18,040 bases of DNA from contig CAYSPT010000087.1 in assembly GCA_964432985.1 (NCBI GenBank), positions 1 through 18,040 on the forward strand, written 5' to 3'. Each line of letters starts with the position of its first letter. The stretch's first letter is position 1. A program made the position numbers and the translations under genes. Below the pieces are notes generated by a model. That model had not been told where the DNA came from. It did no database searches and worked only from the letters and a program-made list of their open reading frames with translations. The stretch is from CAYSPT01 sp964432985. GTDB lineage: Bacteria; Muiribacteriota; CAYSPT01. This document shows positions 7,118 to 14,360 of the stretch, one piece after another.

Positions 7118-7870
7118 TCAACCCGGAAACAGACATTTCCCGAGCCTGCGGAACCAACCAGCTCTTCCCGTCTGATCTCCTTTGCCAAACTCCGACCAGT
7201 AGTCGATCATCTCGTCCACCATGGCCAGGAAATCGATGCCGTGCCGGATGTCGTTCCCGTGGGCGCTCACCGCGCTGTGCACGTAGTAGTGTTTGTCCAG
7301 GAGGCACTTCTTGACCCCTTTGAGCGCCTTTACCTTCAGGCGCACCGGCACGTAGGTGTTGCAGTCCGGCATGGCGCCCAGGGTCCAGTCCCCGGTGATG
7401 ACGGTCCCCCTGAAAAAAATCAGGACATCCGATTCCGAGTGCTTGGGGGCGTGGAGCAGCAGCAGCGGTTCCCCGTCCAGGTCGAGCACGTGCGAGACGG
7501 AGGAAAACACTTTGTCGCCGGGGCGGGACACGCGCTCGCGGTAGAATCCCCAGTACCGGTCCTTGAAAAAGGACTTGTGCCACACCGCCCGTATGCTCGG
7601 GAAAGTCTCCCTGAAATCCATGTAGCCTCCGGCGTGGTCCCAGTGGCTGTGTGAGAAGAGCAGGTAGCGGGGTTTTACCTTCAATTTCCCGATGACGGAC
7701 TTAACATCCAGCCAGGGAGCCCGGTTGCCGGGTACCCGCTCCGGTGCCTCCACTACCGCCGCCGTCTTTCCATGGTAGAGAACAATGGAGGCCGACCGGA
7801 TGTGAAGGCGTCCGTCGAGGCTTTTACGTGGGTGAATGACATATATTCCGTCGGCGATCTTCTCGTTCAT
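7118..7870 (-). CDS. Metallo-beta-lactamase-fold hydrolase
   Basis: The 250-residue protein shows the complete metal-binding set of the MBL fold: HSHWDH at 74-79 (His74, His76, Asp78, His79), His144 in APKHSES, Asp161 in ITGDW, and a last His near 204 in VSAHGND. It therefore probably binds two metal ions. There is no signal peptide, so it acts in the cytoplasm. MBL-fold enzymes cleave many substrates (thioesters, lactones, phosphodiesters, beta-lactams); the class cannot be fixed here. The ATG at 7870 lacks a clear Shine-Dalgarno but has TATAAT just upstream. It is last in a minus-strand series, 256 bp after the SGNH gene, and may have its own promoter. Confidence 0.88.
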   Translation of the reverse strand: MNEKIADGIYVIHPRKSLDGRLHIRSASIVLYHGKTAAVVEAPERVPGNRAPWLDVKSVIGKLKVKPRYLLFSHSHWDHAGGYMDFRETFPSIRAVWHKSFFKDRYWGFYRERVSRPGDKVFSSVSHVLDLDGEPLLLLHAPKHSESDVLIFFRGTVITGDWTLGAMPDCNTYVPVRLKVKALKGVKKCLLDKHYYVHSAVSAHGNDIRHGIDFLAMVDEMIDYWSEFGKGDQTGRAGWFRRLGKCLFPG

Positions 7871-7878
7871 GGCCGCCG

Positions 7879-7887
7879 ATTATATCA
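7879..7887 (-). promoter_or_regulatory. Candidate extended -10 promoter for the MBL gene
   Basis: On the minus strand TGATATAAT fits an extended -10 (TG-N-TATAAT). The hexamer ends only 8 nt before the ATG at 7870, so transcription would begin at or next to the start codon, giving a leaderless or nearly leaderless mRNA. No good -35 is seen at the right spacing, which an extended -10 can tolerate. Confidence 0.35.
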
Positions 7888-7953
7888 CATTTCTTCCTGA
7901 TCCGGAACGCAAATTCTGTACTTTACAGGAGAAGGTATACTGTGTATTCCTCA

Positions 7954-7977
7954 ACTGCTGCAAAAAAAAGCAGCAGT
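7954..7977. repeat. Hairpin with 8-A loop
   Basis: ACTGCTGC and GCAGCAGT form perfect 8-bp arms around eight A residues (eight T on the minus strand). It lies between the SGNH and MBL genes on the transcribed minus strand. No T run follows the stem, so it is not a standard terminator, although the T run is inside the loop. Confidence 0.6.
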
Positions 7978-8063
7978 CTCCAGCACGGTGTAGAGCTCCT
8001 GGCGGCCTGCACGGTGTATGGACCTCTTCTCGTCCGTGGCCGCTGCGCCGTACTTTCTTCGCC

Positions 8064-8088
8064 CGGACAATGCCTTCTGGACATTGTC
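8064..8088. repeat. Inverted repeat GACAATG/CATTGTC
   Basis: GACAATGCC at 8066-8074 and CATTGTC at 8082-8088 face each other, extended by CC/GG with one bulged A and a TTCT loop. The left arm contains CGGACAAT (8064-8071), the word also iterated upstream of the minus-strand GT-C gene. It lies about 40 bp downstream of the SGNH stop; it could be a processing or termination structure or a binding site. Confidence 0.45.
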
Positions 8089-8126
8089 TGCACTTGCAAA
8101 CCAGAGGGAGGGACTGATGGACATAG

Positions 8127-9185
8127 TTACCGGATGACACCGGCGTCCAGGAGCAGTTTCCCCAGGTGCTCGCCCATGATCTCGAACCCTTCGCGGTTGG
8201 GGTGGCCGTCGTCGAAGAAGAGCGCTTCGGCATAGGAGGTTTCGTCCATGAACCGGTATATTTCCGGGGATATGCGGTTGGGTGAGCCCGGCTGCGGGGT
8301 GAAATCGGCCTCGAACACCGTGGTCCCTTTCCCGTCAATGTAGTCAACCAACCGCTGGTGCGCCCCGTCCAGTTCGAGTTTCAACCCTTTGTTCTTTCCT
8401 TCATGGTTGAACAGGGTCATGAAGTCTGCGAAGAGCACGTTCTGCTTGCGGGCGGCCCGCTCCATGGTGTCCCTGAACTGTGGGGTGAGCGGGTAGAGAT
8501 CGAAGCTGCTTTTAGGCGGGCAGAGAAACGCCGCCGCCGCACCGCCCTGTTGGCCGATGGAGGCGATCCCCGCCAGCTGGCGCTCGTATTTGACATGCGG
8601 TTTTTCCGCCTTGAGATCGCCCAGCTTGCAGACGGTGACCAGATGGGGTTTCAGCGACAGGATCTTGTTGGTCAGGTACAGGGTTATCTGCTCCAGGTCG
8701 TACCCGGGAACTCCCGCGTTAATAACCTCCACCCGGGTTTTCGCTCCCGGCCGCGAGTTGAGATACCGCTCAAGGACCCGCGGGTAGCTGTATTTCTCAT
8801 CCATCCCCCAGCCGAAGGTGATGGAGTCTCCCAGGCACACGATCCGGAAGGTGCCCGGCGCCGGTTTTGCCGAAAACTCGGCGTTTCGGAAGCCCTGGCT
8901 GTTGGTGTTGACCTCGAATATCAACGTCCGCATGATCTGGTCCTTATTTTTCTGCCGTTCGGCGAAAGAAAGCTGGAAGCTTGGGGGTGTGGGACGACCG
9001 GGAATGACCACCCGCGCCCCGTCCAGGTCGGGGATGAGACGGTACCTGAGTTGACGGTCTTGCACCGTGATGGCGTCGGAGATGGTCACCTTGCGGTAGA
9101 ACAGGAAATTCAGGACGATAACCAGGACGATACACAGCGCCAGGAGCAGGTAGAACGGGTCACGTTTCCTCGGCACGCTCATCAC
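8127..9185 (-). CDS. Membrane-anchored SGNH/GDSL-family hydrolase
   Basis: This 352-residue protein has a signal anchor at about 11-30 and an SGNH fold after it. Block I is CLGDSITFGWG with Ser121, block II NAGVPGYD, and block V FFDDGH with Asp325 and His328. At the usual block III position (GxND) it reads CKLGDLKAE, without the Asn that helps form the oxyanion hole, so activity may be reduced or use another residue. Start choice is uncertain: GTG at 9185, ATG at 9182 and GTG at 9176 are all in frame, and AGGTGA overlapping the first two is 5 nt from GTG 9176, which makes that one attractive. It follows the GT-C-like gene by 62 bp and is probably co-transcribed with it. It is related to, but much shorter than, the SGNH protein at 3912-5771. 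Confidence 0.85.
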   Translation of the reverse strand: MMSVPRKRDPFYLLLALCIVLVIVLNFLFYRKVTISDAITVQDRQLRYRLIPDLDGARVVIPGRPTPPSFQLSFAERQKNKDQIMRTLIFEVNTNSQGFRNAEFSAKPAPGTFRIVCLGDSITFGWGMDEKYSYPRVLERYLNSRPGAKTRVEVINAGVPGYDLEQITLYLTNKILSLKPHLVTVCKLGDLKAEKPHVKYERQLAGIASIGQQGGAAAAFLCPPKSSFDLYPLTPQFRDTMERAARKQNVLFADFMTLFNHEGKNKGLKLELDGAHQRLVDYIDGKGTTVFEADFTPQPGSPNRISPEIYRFMDETSYAEALFFDDGHPNREGFEIMGEHLGKLLLDAGVIR

Positions 9186-9247
9186 CTTTCTTTATTCGAA
9201 CAATTCACTAACCATTCATACTTCATCTCGACGAGAACATCCATAGA

Positions 9248-11017
9248 TTATTCGGTTTTAAGTTCATACACCTCAACCACATCGGACGAGTGGACCGGCG
9301 CTCCCAGTGTCCGGTTCAGAAAATCGGCGGTCCTGTCCCGGGTTTTTCGTTCCTGGTAGAACTCCTTGTGGACCAGCACGTGGGTAAACCCGGCCCCGGC
9401 CAGCGCCGCGGCGCCCTTTTTGACATCCTCCCTCCGGCTCCAGGTGGTGCGGTAGATGTTGTTGAAATCGATGTTCAGCAAGCAGGAGACGAAGGGGTTG
9501 GCAGCCAGGGTGGTTTTCAGCGTGGTGCAGGGGCTGTTGACCGTGTAGGTGATGCTGAGCCCGTGGTACAACTGGTGGTAGAAGTACCGTGTGTTGAGCC
9601 AGTACGGGTGATACTTGACCGGCAGGTCGATGACGGCGCCCCCGCCTCCGGCCGCCGTGCCCAGCTCTTTAAGATAGGGATCTATGGGAAACCGGGCCGT
9701 GTCCAGGGGAAACGGCGCGGGTGAAATCCAGAGGTTCTCCGCCATCAGGGCGGCGAAGAGCAGCACCGCTGCCGTCCGGGGAAAACTGACTTTTGAAAAC
9801 AGCCGTTTCCAGGCCAGGCTGGCCAGGACGGCCAGGGAGAGCGTGGCGAAAGGAAGCAGCCTCTGGGGGTGTCCCAGCACGTCGAAAAACGGCACATACT
9901 CGAAAAAGTAGTAAAAGGGCAGCTTGATTATGGTGTCCCCCATGGTGATGATACGCCCGTTTACGTAGAGAAACGGTCCCAGGGTCATGACAAAGAAAAA
10001 TATCAGCACCATGATCCAGAAGGGCCCGGCGCGCTTACGGCCGATTTTAAAACCGGCGGCCGCCGAGATAAAGAACACCAGCCCCAGGTAGCTGATATGC
10101 AGAAAGCTCTCTCCGAACTTCTTCTTGAGGTCCGGGGAGTGGAAGTCGCCGGGCATGACGAACGAAAGCACATCCACCAGGTTGTGCTCGTTTTCGAACA
10201 GGCTCATCACTTCCGTGTGGTCCCGCTTGACGATGCCCGCATCGGCTTTCAACGTCCTGGAAAGGATCCCCGCCAGGGGATAGACCAGTCCCGCTGCCAG
10301 CACGGCCGCCAGGAGCGCCAGGGGCAGGGCCCGTTTGAGCCCCCGGCGTTTGAAGAGCACCAGGGAGGCCAGCCACAGCACGGCGCATATCCCGCACACC
10401 AACGTGTAATACCAGTTACCCAGAAATGTCAGAAAGAAAAACAACGCCGCCGATATGGCGGCGGACCGCCTGCCTTCTTCCAACTTGAGCAGTGATAGCA
10501 GGAACAAAACCGGCCAGCCGAAATTGAGCACCTCGCTTATACCGTTGTAAATCTCGGCCAGAAAAAACGGGGACGAGATCATGACGGTGCCGGCTAAAAA
10601 TGAAGCAGTCCGATTGCCGGAAATATGGAGGCACAGCAGGTACACCGACAAACCGAGCAGGAACAGTTTCAGGACCAGCACCAGGTTGAAAGCCTGCTCC
10701 GCTGAAAGCCAGAGTTGAAACGGGGTGGACAGCAGGGCCCCGAAAAGGTCGGGAAAGTAGAGGACACCTCCCGTGGGGTACTTCAGCAGGGAGGTGGAAA
10801 ACGGAATGCCGTTTCCCTGGATGATGGACTGGCCGATCCACCAGAATCCCCACAGGTGGGGCCACACGTCTGAGTCCCGGTGCGCGATGACGCTGTTGCC
10901 GCCCGGAAACAGTACGCTGTTTTTCCAGGACGGAAGCAGCAACAGCACCGCTACCAGCCCGAGGCCGATGATCCAGGCTGTTCGATGCTTCAAGGACGGC
11001 GTGTTGGTGATATCCAT
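9248..11017 (-). CDS. Polytopic GT-C-like membrane protein
   Basis: The 589-residue protein has roughly a dozen hydrophobic helices up to about residue 435 and a soluble C-terminal part. A first extracytoplasmic loop with AHRDSDVWPHLWGFWW (45-60) fits the acidic loop motif of GT-C glycosyltransferases, which move sugars from polyprenyl-phosphate carriers outside the membrane. YPTGG at 80-84 and the tail pattern LGAPV...VVEVYEL are shared with the protein at 12537-14246, so the two are paralogues. Family assignment to GT-C is by topology and motif, not by a named family; the donor and acceptor are unknown. The ATG has only a weak GGAA about 7 nt upstream, and the 20-bp tandem repeats begin 18 bp before it. 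It heads the minus-strand block. Confidence 0.7.
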   Translation of the reverse strand: MDITNTPSLKHRTAWIIGLGLVAVLLLLPSWKNSVLFPGGNSVIAHRDSDVWPHLWGFWWIGQSIIQGNGIPFSTSLLKYPTGGVLYFPDLFGALLSTPFQLWLSAEQAFNLVLVLKLFLLGLSVYLLCLHISGNRTASFLAGTVMISSPFFLAEIYNGISEVLNFGWPVLFLLSLLKLEEGRRSAAISAALFFFLTFLGNWYYTLVCGICAVLWLASLVLFKRRGLKRALPLALLAAVLAAGLVYPLAGILSRTLKADAGIVKRDHTEVMSLFENEHNLVDVLSFVMPGDFHSPDLKKKFGESFLHISYLGLVFFISAAAGFKIGRKRAGPFWIMVLIFFFVMTLGPFLYVNGRIITMGDTIIKLPFYYFFEYVPFFDVLGHPQRLLPFATLSLAVLASLAWKRLFSKVSFPRTAAVLLFAALMAENLWISPAPFPLDTARFPIDPYLKELGTAAGGGGAVIDLPVKYHPYWLNTRYFYHQLYHGLSITYTVNSPCTTLKTTLAANPFVSCLLNIDFNNIYRTTWSRREDVKKGAAALAGAGFTHVLVHKEFYQERKTRDRTADFLNRTLGAPVHSSDVVEVYELKTE

Positions 11018-11034
11018 AGTTATATTCCACGAGC

Positions 11035-11138
11035 CATTGCACGACTAAACAAGTCATTGTCCAACTAAACAAGTCATTGTCCGACTAAACAAGTCATTGT
11101 CCGACTAAACAAGTCATTGTCCGACTTGATCGGACAAT
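11035..11138. repeat. 20-bp tandem repeat, four copies plus partial, ending in a hairpin
   Basis: Units with consensus CATTGTCCGACTAAACAAGT start at 11035, 11055, 11075 and 11095, with a fifth partial copy from 11115. Copy 1 reads CATTGCACGAC and copy 2 CATTGTCCAAC. The partial copy runs into a perfect inverted repeat, ATTGTCCGA-CTTGA-TCGGACAAT (11116-11138). The array lies immediately upstream of the minus-strand ATG at 11017. The 20-bp period is about two turns of DNA. Confidence 0.95.
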
Positions 11139-11301
11139 CCATTCATTAAAACTGTACCATATAGATATGCCTATCACAATAAGAATCCCTCATATTCTAT
11201 TCAGCGGATATAGTTGTTTCATGATATCCTGTTCAGGTGATTTGATCGCATCCGTGCGGTGGAGCGTTGGTAGTAACAGGTGCTTGACCACCCGCCCTGT
11301 G
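11139..11301. other. Divergent intergenic region
   Basis: This AT-rich stretch lies between the two repeat arrays of the divergent gene pair and must hold the promoters of one or both directions. I find no clear -35/-10 pair, no gene and no RNA feature. A minor dyad, CGCA-TCCG-TGCG, lies near 11247-11258. Confidence 0.5.
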
Positions 11302-11353
11302 GTGAGCAAATGTTGGCTGTGAGTAAATGTTGACTGGTGAGCAAATATTGGAA
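11302..11353. repeat. 17-bp imperfect tandem repeat, three copies
   Basis: GTGAGCAAATGTTGGCT (11302), GTGAGTAAATGTTGACT (11319) and, after one extra G, GTGAGCAAATATTGGAA (11337) are clear copies. The last one overlaps the Shine-Dalgarno GGAAGG (11350-11355) of the propeller gene, so the array forms the end of its leader. Confidence 0.85.
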
Positions 11354-11362
11354 GGAATAGCA

Positions 11363-12556
11363 ATGAGCTGCAGAATCGGTAAACATGCCGTGACCGCCGT
11401 GTGCCTGACTGCCCTGTTGGTCGCTGTGGGACTGGTGTATGGCAGCGGGGGGGGAAACGCTGAAGATAGAGCCAGCCCGCCCACTGACGGGACCGGAATG
11501 ATGTTTCGGGCCGACGAGCATCATTCAGGAGTATATGCCTCAGCCGGGCTGCGCACGCTCAAGGGAAACAAATGGCAGTTCAAATCCGGCGGCAGGATTC
11601 ATGGTACCCCCGCATTTTCCGGCCCTATCCTCTATGTGGGGAGCGAGGACGGAAACCTTTACGCTCTGGACTCATCTACCGGAAAAGAGCAGTGGCGTTT
11701 CTCCACCGTAGGCGGTGTGGTTTCGTCACCGGCAGTCTCGAACGGTTTGGTGTATTTCGGGAGCCACGACAAACGCTGCTACGCGCTTAAAGCCGACACC
11801 GGGGAAAAAGTGTGGGAGTATGAAACGGGGGGCTGGGTGGAATCGTCTCCGCTGGTGTACGATGGCGTCGTATTCGTGGGAAGCTGTGACAATCACTGCT
11901 ACGCGCTCGACGCACGTTCGGGGAAACTCAAGTGGGAATTCGAAACGGAGAATTGGGTGTTCTCGTCTCCCGTTCTGGCCGGTGACGCCGTGGTGTTCGG
12001 CAGTTTCGATTCCCATATATACGCCGTTGACAGGGCCACGGGCAGGGAGATGTGGCGCTACCCGACGGGAGGGGGAATATACTCCTCTCCGGCGGTGTCC
12101 GGGACCGTGGTGTACGTGGGCAGCGACGACGGCGGGTTGTACGCCCTGGACAGCCGCACCGGGAAAAAGCTCTGGGCACACACCACCAACGGCCGTATCT
12201 GGACCTCCCCGGCGGTGGCGGGTGACATGGTGTATTTCGGCGGGTGGAACGGATATGTCTACGGAATCGACCGGCGGTGGAAATCAGGTATCAGGGGCCT
12301 GTATGCGCGCCTGTTCAAGCAGCAGGGTGTGGTTTGGAAATACGACCTGGGAGGGTGCGTGCTTTCATCTCCGGCCATCTCCGGGAACTGTCTCTACGTG
12401 GGAGCCGACCACAGCGGGATGTTCGCCTTCGACCGGATGACCGGGGAGAAATTGTGGCAGTATGAAATTCAGAAAGTGATCGGCGCCGCTCCCGCCTGCC
12501 GGGACGGCATGGTGTTTTTCGGAGACTGGGACGGTTATGTCTACGCACTGCACTAA
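11363..12556 (+). CDS. Exported eight-bladed PQQ-like beta-propeller protein
   Basis: I chose the ATG at 11363, because GGAAGG ends 7 nt before it; an ATG at 11327 lies in the repeats. The 397-residue product has a hydrophobic signal segment (about 9-24). After the typical MMFRADEHHSG segment come eight blades from residue 71 to the end, each opening with W and containing SSPxxxxxxVYxGSxDxxxYALDxxTG. Blades 1-5 and 7 are exactly 40 residues; blade 6 carries a 14-residue insert (near RWKSGIRGLYARLF) and blade 8 ends in the C-terminus. This repeat family includes BamB and PQQ dehydrogenases, but no catalytic domain is seen, so a scaffold or binding role outside the cytoplasm is likelier than enzyme activity. 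The last 20 nt overlap the next gene. Confidence 0.88.
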   Translation: MSCRIGKHAVTAVCLTALLVAVGLVYGSGGGNAEDRASPPTDGTGMMFRADEHHSGVYASAGLRTLKGNKWQFKSGGRIHGTPAFSGPILYVGSEDGNLYALDSSTGKEQWRFSTVGGVVSSPAVSNGLVYFGSHDKRCYALKADTGEKVWEYETGGWVESSPLVYDGVVFVGSCDNHCYALDARSGKLKWEFETENWVFSSPVLAGDAVVFGSFDSHIYAVDRATGREMWRYPTGGGIYSSPAVSGTVVYVGSDDGGLYALDSRTGKKLWAHTTNGRIWTSPAVAGDMVYFGGWNGYVYGIDRRWKSGIRGLYARLFKQQGVVWKYDLGGCVLSSPAISGNCLYVGADHSGMFAFDRMTGEKLWQYEIQKVIGAAPACRDGMVFFGDWDGYVYALH

Positions 12557-14246
12557 AGGCCGCGGAAAACAGGCGGTGGTAGCCGTGTTGTTTTTGTGTG
12601 CGGCCGCCATGTACCTCTTTCCCCTGTTGTCAGGCCCCACCACATGTATCCCCGGAGGTTTCCGGGATTCTTACAGTATTCTCTGGCAGGTGTGGTGGTT
12701 CGGCAAAAGCCTATTCCAGGAGCATTGTTCGCCGTTTCACACCACCTGGCATGCATACCCTGAAGGCGAGCATTACCTTTCGTATCAGAACCTTCTTTTT
12801 TACCTTCCCGCCGCTGCCATAGGCAGGTTTGCAGGGCCGGTGACGGCGACAAATATCATGGTTCTCCTGTCGTTGTGGCTGACAGGATGGTGGGCGTTTA
12901 TTCTGTTCAGAGAAATCCATGGAAACAGCTGGGGAGCGGGTGCCGGCGCGGCACTGCTTCTTTCGTGTTCTTTTATTTCCGCAACGCTCTACTCAGGAAT
13001 TTACTACCTGGTATTGTCGGCGGGTTTCATGTGCCTGGCTCTCTTTCTCGGTACCCGGGCCCGGCGGCTGGGCCGTGTGCGGGACTGGCTGGCAACGGGA
13101 GCCGCCCTGTCGGCGGTCGGTCTGACGTCCGGGTACTGCTTTATCGTTACCTGTGCCGCCTGGCCTCTCATCTTCACCGGCCGGACAGAGGAACGGCAGG
13201 GTACTGTTTCCCGCCTGAAAGGGCACTGCCTGAAAGGGCACCTCATCGCCGGCGCCGTGGCTCTGTGTCTACTGGCAATACCCTATGGACTCATGCTGTG
13301 TAACCGGGGTGCTTCGACGATTTCAGCCGCGGGTTCCTACCCGCGTCACGCGGCGGAGTGGAGTGCCCTGGCAGGACGTGCGGAAAGAAGCGTTTCGGGA
13401 TTTGCCGAAGAAGACAGCCAGTACCTGGTGAATCATATCGGGTTTCTTCCTTTCGTGTTGGGAGTGCTCGGATTGACGCTGCCCGGCAGCCGCAAGCGGA
13501 GGACCGCCGGTCTCGTGGGGCTGCTGGCGGCAGCGTTCATCCTGATTGCCACCGGCTGTTTGCCCGGAGTAAACGCCGTCCTGGGAAAGATCGGGATGCG
13601 TAACGTGCACCGTTTCCTTTTGGGCGCGTCGCTCTGCCTGTCCTGGCTGTCTGCCCGGGCTGTTTCTTCTCTCGTGTCCGCACCGGCCGGCAGGATAAGA
13701 AAAGCAGCGGCGGCAATGGTGGTAATCCTGGCCATAGCCGAATCGCTGGCAGTGGCCGGACCGCCGTTTCCGGTTCACACTCTGCCGGTAGGGGCAACTG
13801 AAGTTGACGATTACCTCGCGGCCCTGGAAGGCCAGGCGGTGGTGGAAATGCCCCTAACCTATCCGTATTTCAGCAACACCATGCGGGCCTACGCCAGCCA
13901 GGTCCACCACGGAAAGAAATTGGCCAATCCGGGAACAAACGTTTTCTCTCAAACGGTTTTAACTGTGGAGGGGAAAGAACTTCTCGGAGAGCTGGAACGG
14001 TGTATCCGCGAACGCTCGGCTTTCGTGTGGAACCTGCATTCCAGGGACAGCCAGGTGGAGAGTCTCCGCTCAGCCGGCGTAGCGGCGGTGGTGCTCAACG
14101 AGGGTTACCTGGCAGGGATCGAGGGGCCTTCCGGTGTGGCGGATGCGGCGTTTTCCAGGACCGTCTTCGATAATATACTGGGAGCACCGGTCCTCTCCGC
14201 CGGCGGCCGGACCGTCTATCTCCTTGCACACGACAGCGGTAATTGA
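12537..14246 (+). CDS. Polytopic GT-C-like membrane protein, paralogue of the 9248-11017 product
   Basis: The 569-residue protein has about a dozen hydrophobic helices starting at about 12-31 and a soluble C-terminal part from about 425. It shares with its paralogue the first-loop motif FRDSYSILWQVWWFG (42-56), YPEG at 74-77, a V[IV][ED][LM]P motif before an HG motif (VVEMPL, then QVHHGKKLANPG), and an ending LGAPV...VYLL. A glycosyltransferase of GT-C type using lipid-linked sugar is the best guess. The ATG at 12537 is inside the propeller gene, a 20-nt overlap that suggests translational coupling; GGAG at 12521 is a little far (12 nt). Confidence 0.7.
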   Translation: MSTHCTKGRGKQAVVAVLFLCAAAMYLFPLLSGPTTCIPGGFRDSYSILWQVWWFGKSLFQEHCSPFHTTWHAYPEGEHYLSYQNLLFYLPAAAIGRFAGPVTATNIMVLLSLWLTGWWAFILFREIHGNSWGAGAGAALLLSCSFISATLYSGIYYLVLSAGFMCLALFLGTRARRLGRVRDWLATGAALSAVGLTSGYCFIVTCAAWPLIFTGRTEERQGTVSRLKGHCLKGHLIAGAVALCLLAIPYGLMLCNRGASTISAAGSYPRHAAEWSALAGRAERSVSGFAEEDSQYLVNHIGFLPFVLGVLGLTLPGSRKRRTAGLVGLLAAAFILIATGCLPGVNAVLGKIGMRNVHRFLLGASLCLSWLSARAVSSLVSAPAGRIRKAAAAMVVILAIAESLAVAGPPFPVHTLPVGATEVDDYLAALEGQAVVEMPLTYPYFSNTMRAYASQVHHGKKLANPGTNVFSQTVLTVEGKELLGELERCIRERSAFVWNLHSRDSQVESLRSAGVAAVVLNEGYLAGIEGPSGVADAAFSRTVFDNILGAPVLSAGGRTVYLLAHDSGN

Positions 14247-14258
14247 AGAAGTGAAGGG

Positions 14259-14270
14259 GTCAGGCCTGAC
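14259..14270. repeat. REP-like palindrome GTCAGGCCTGAC
   Basis: A perfect 12-bp palindrome lies in GGGGTCAGGCCTGAC followed by TTTATAACTTT, just after the stop at 14246. Similar GGGGTCAGG-type sequences are found in dispersed REP elements associated with tyrosine transposases in many bacteria, and a second GTCAGG occurs about 70 bp on. It could also be a weak terminator. Only one clear copy is seen here. Confidence 0.35.
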
Positions 14271-14360
14271 TTTATAACTTTAGCGGTTTGCACCTGCCTC
14301 TTTAAGCTCAGGAAACATGGTTTTAGGCGTCAGGTTCTGGTAGAATACCGGAGATAAATA

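Noticed and set aside
7916..7928. LexA-like site CTGTACTTTACAG
   Set aside because: The CTGT and ACAG half-sites are 5 nt apart instead of 8, so it does not fit the proteobacterial box; left as a simple dyad.
7954..7977. Rho-independent terminator
   Set aside because: The stem is perfect, but no T run follows it on either strand; the homopolymer is in the loop.
8358..9359. Plus-strand open frame (333 residues) opposite the minus-strand SGNH gene
   Set aside because: The minus strand encodes GDSI and DDGH motifs; the plus frame is a compositional shadow that runs across two genes and the gap between them.
11363..12556. PQQ-dependent dehydrogenase
   Set aside because: Only short 40-residue propeller blades are present; the catalytic and PQQ-binding features of quinoprotein dehydrogenases are not visible and the protein is too short.
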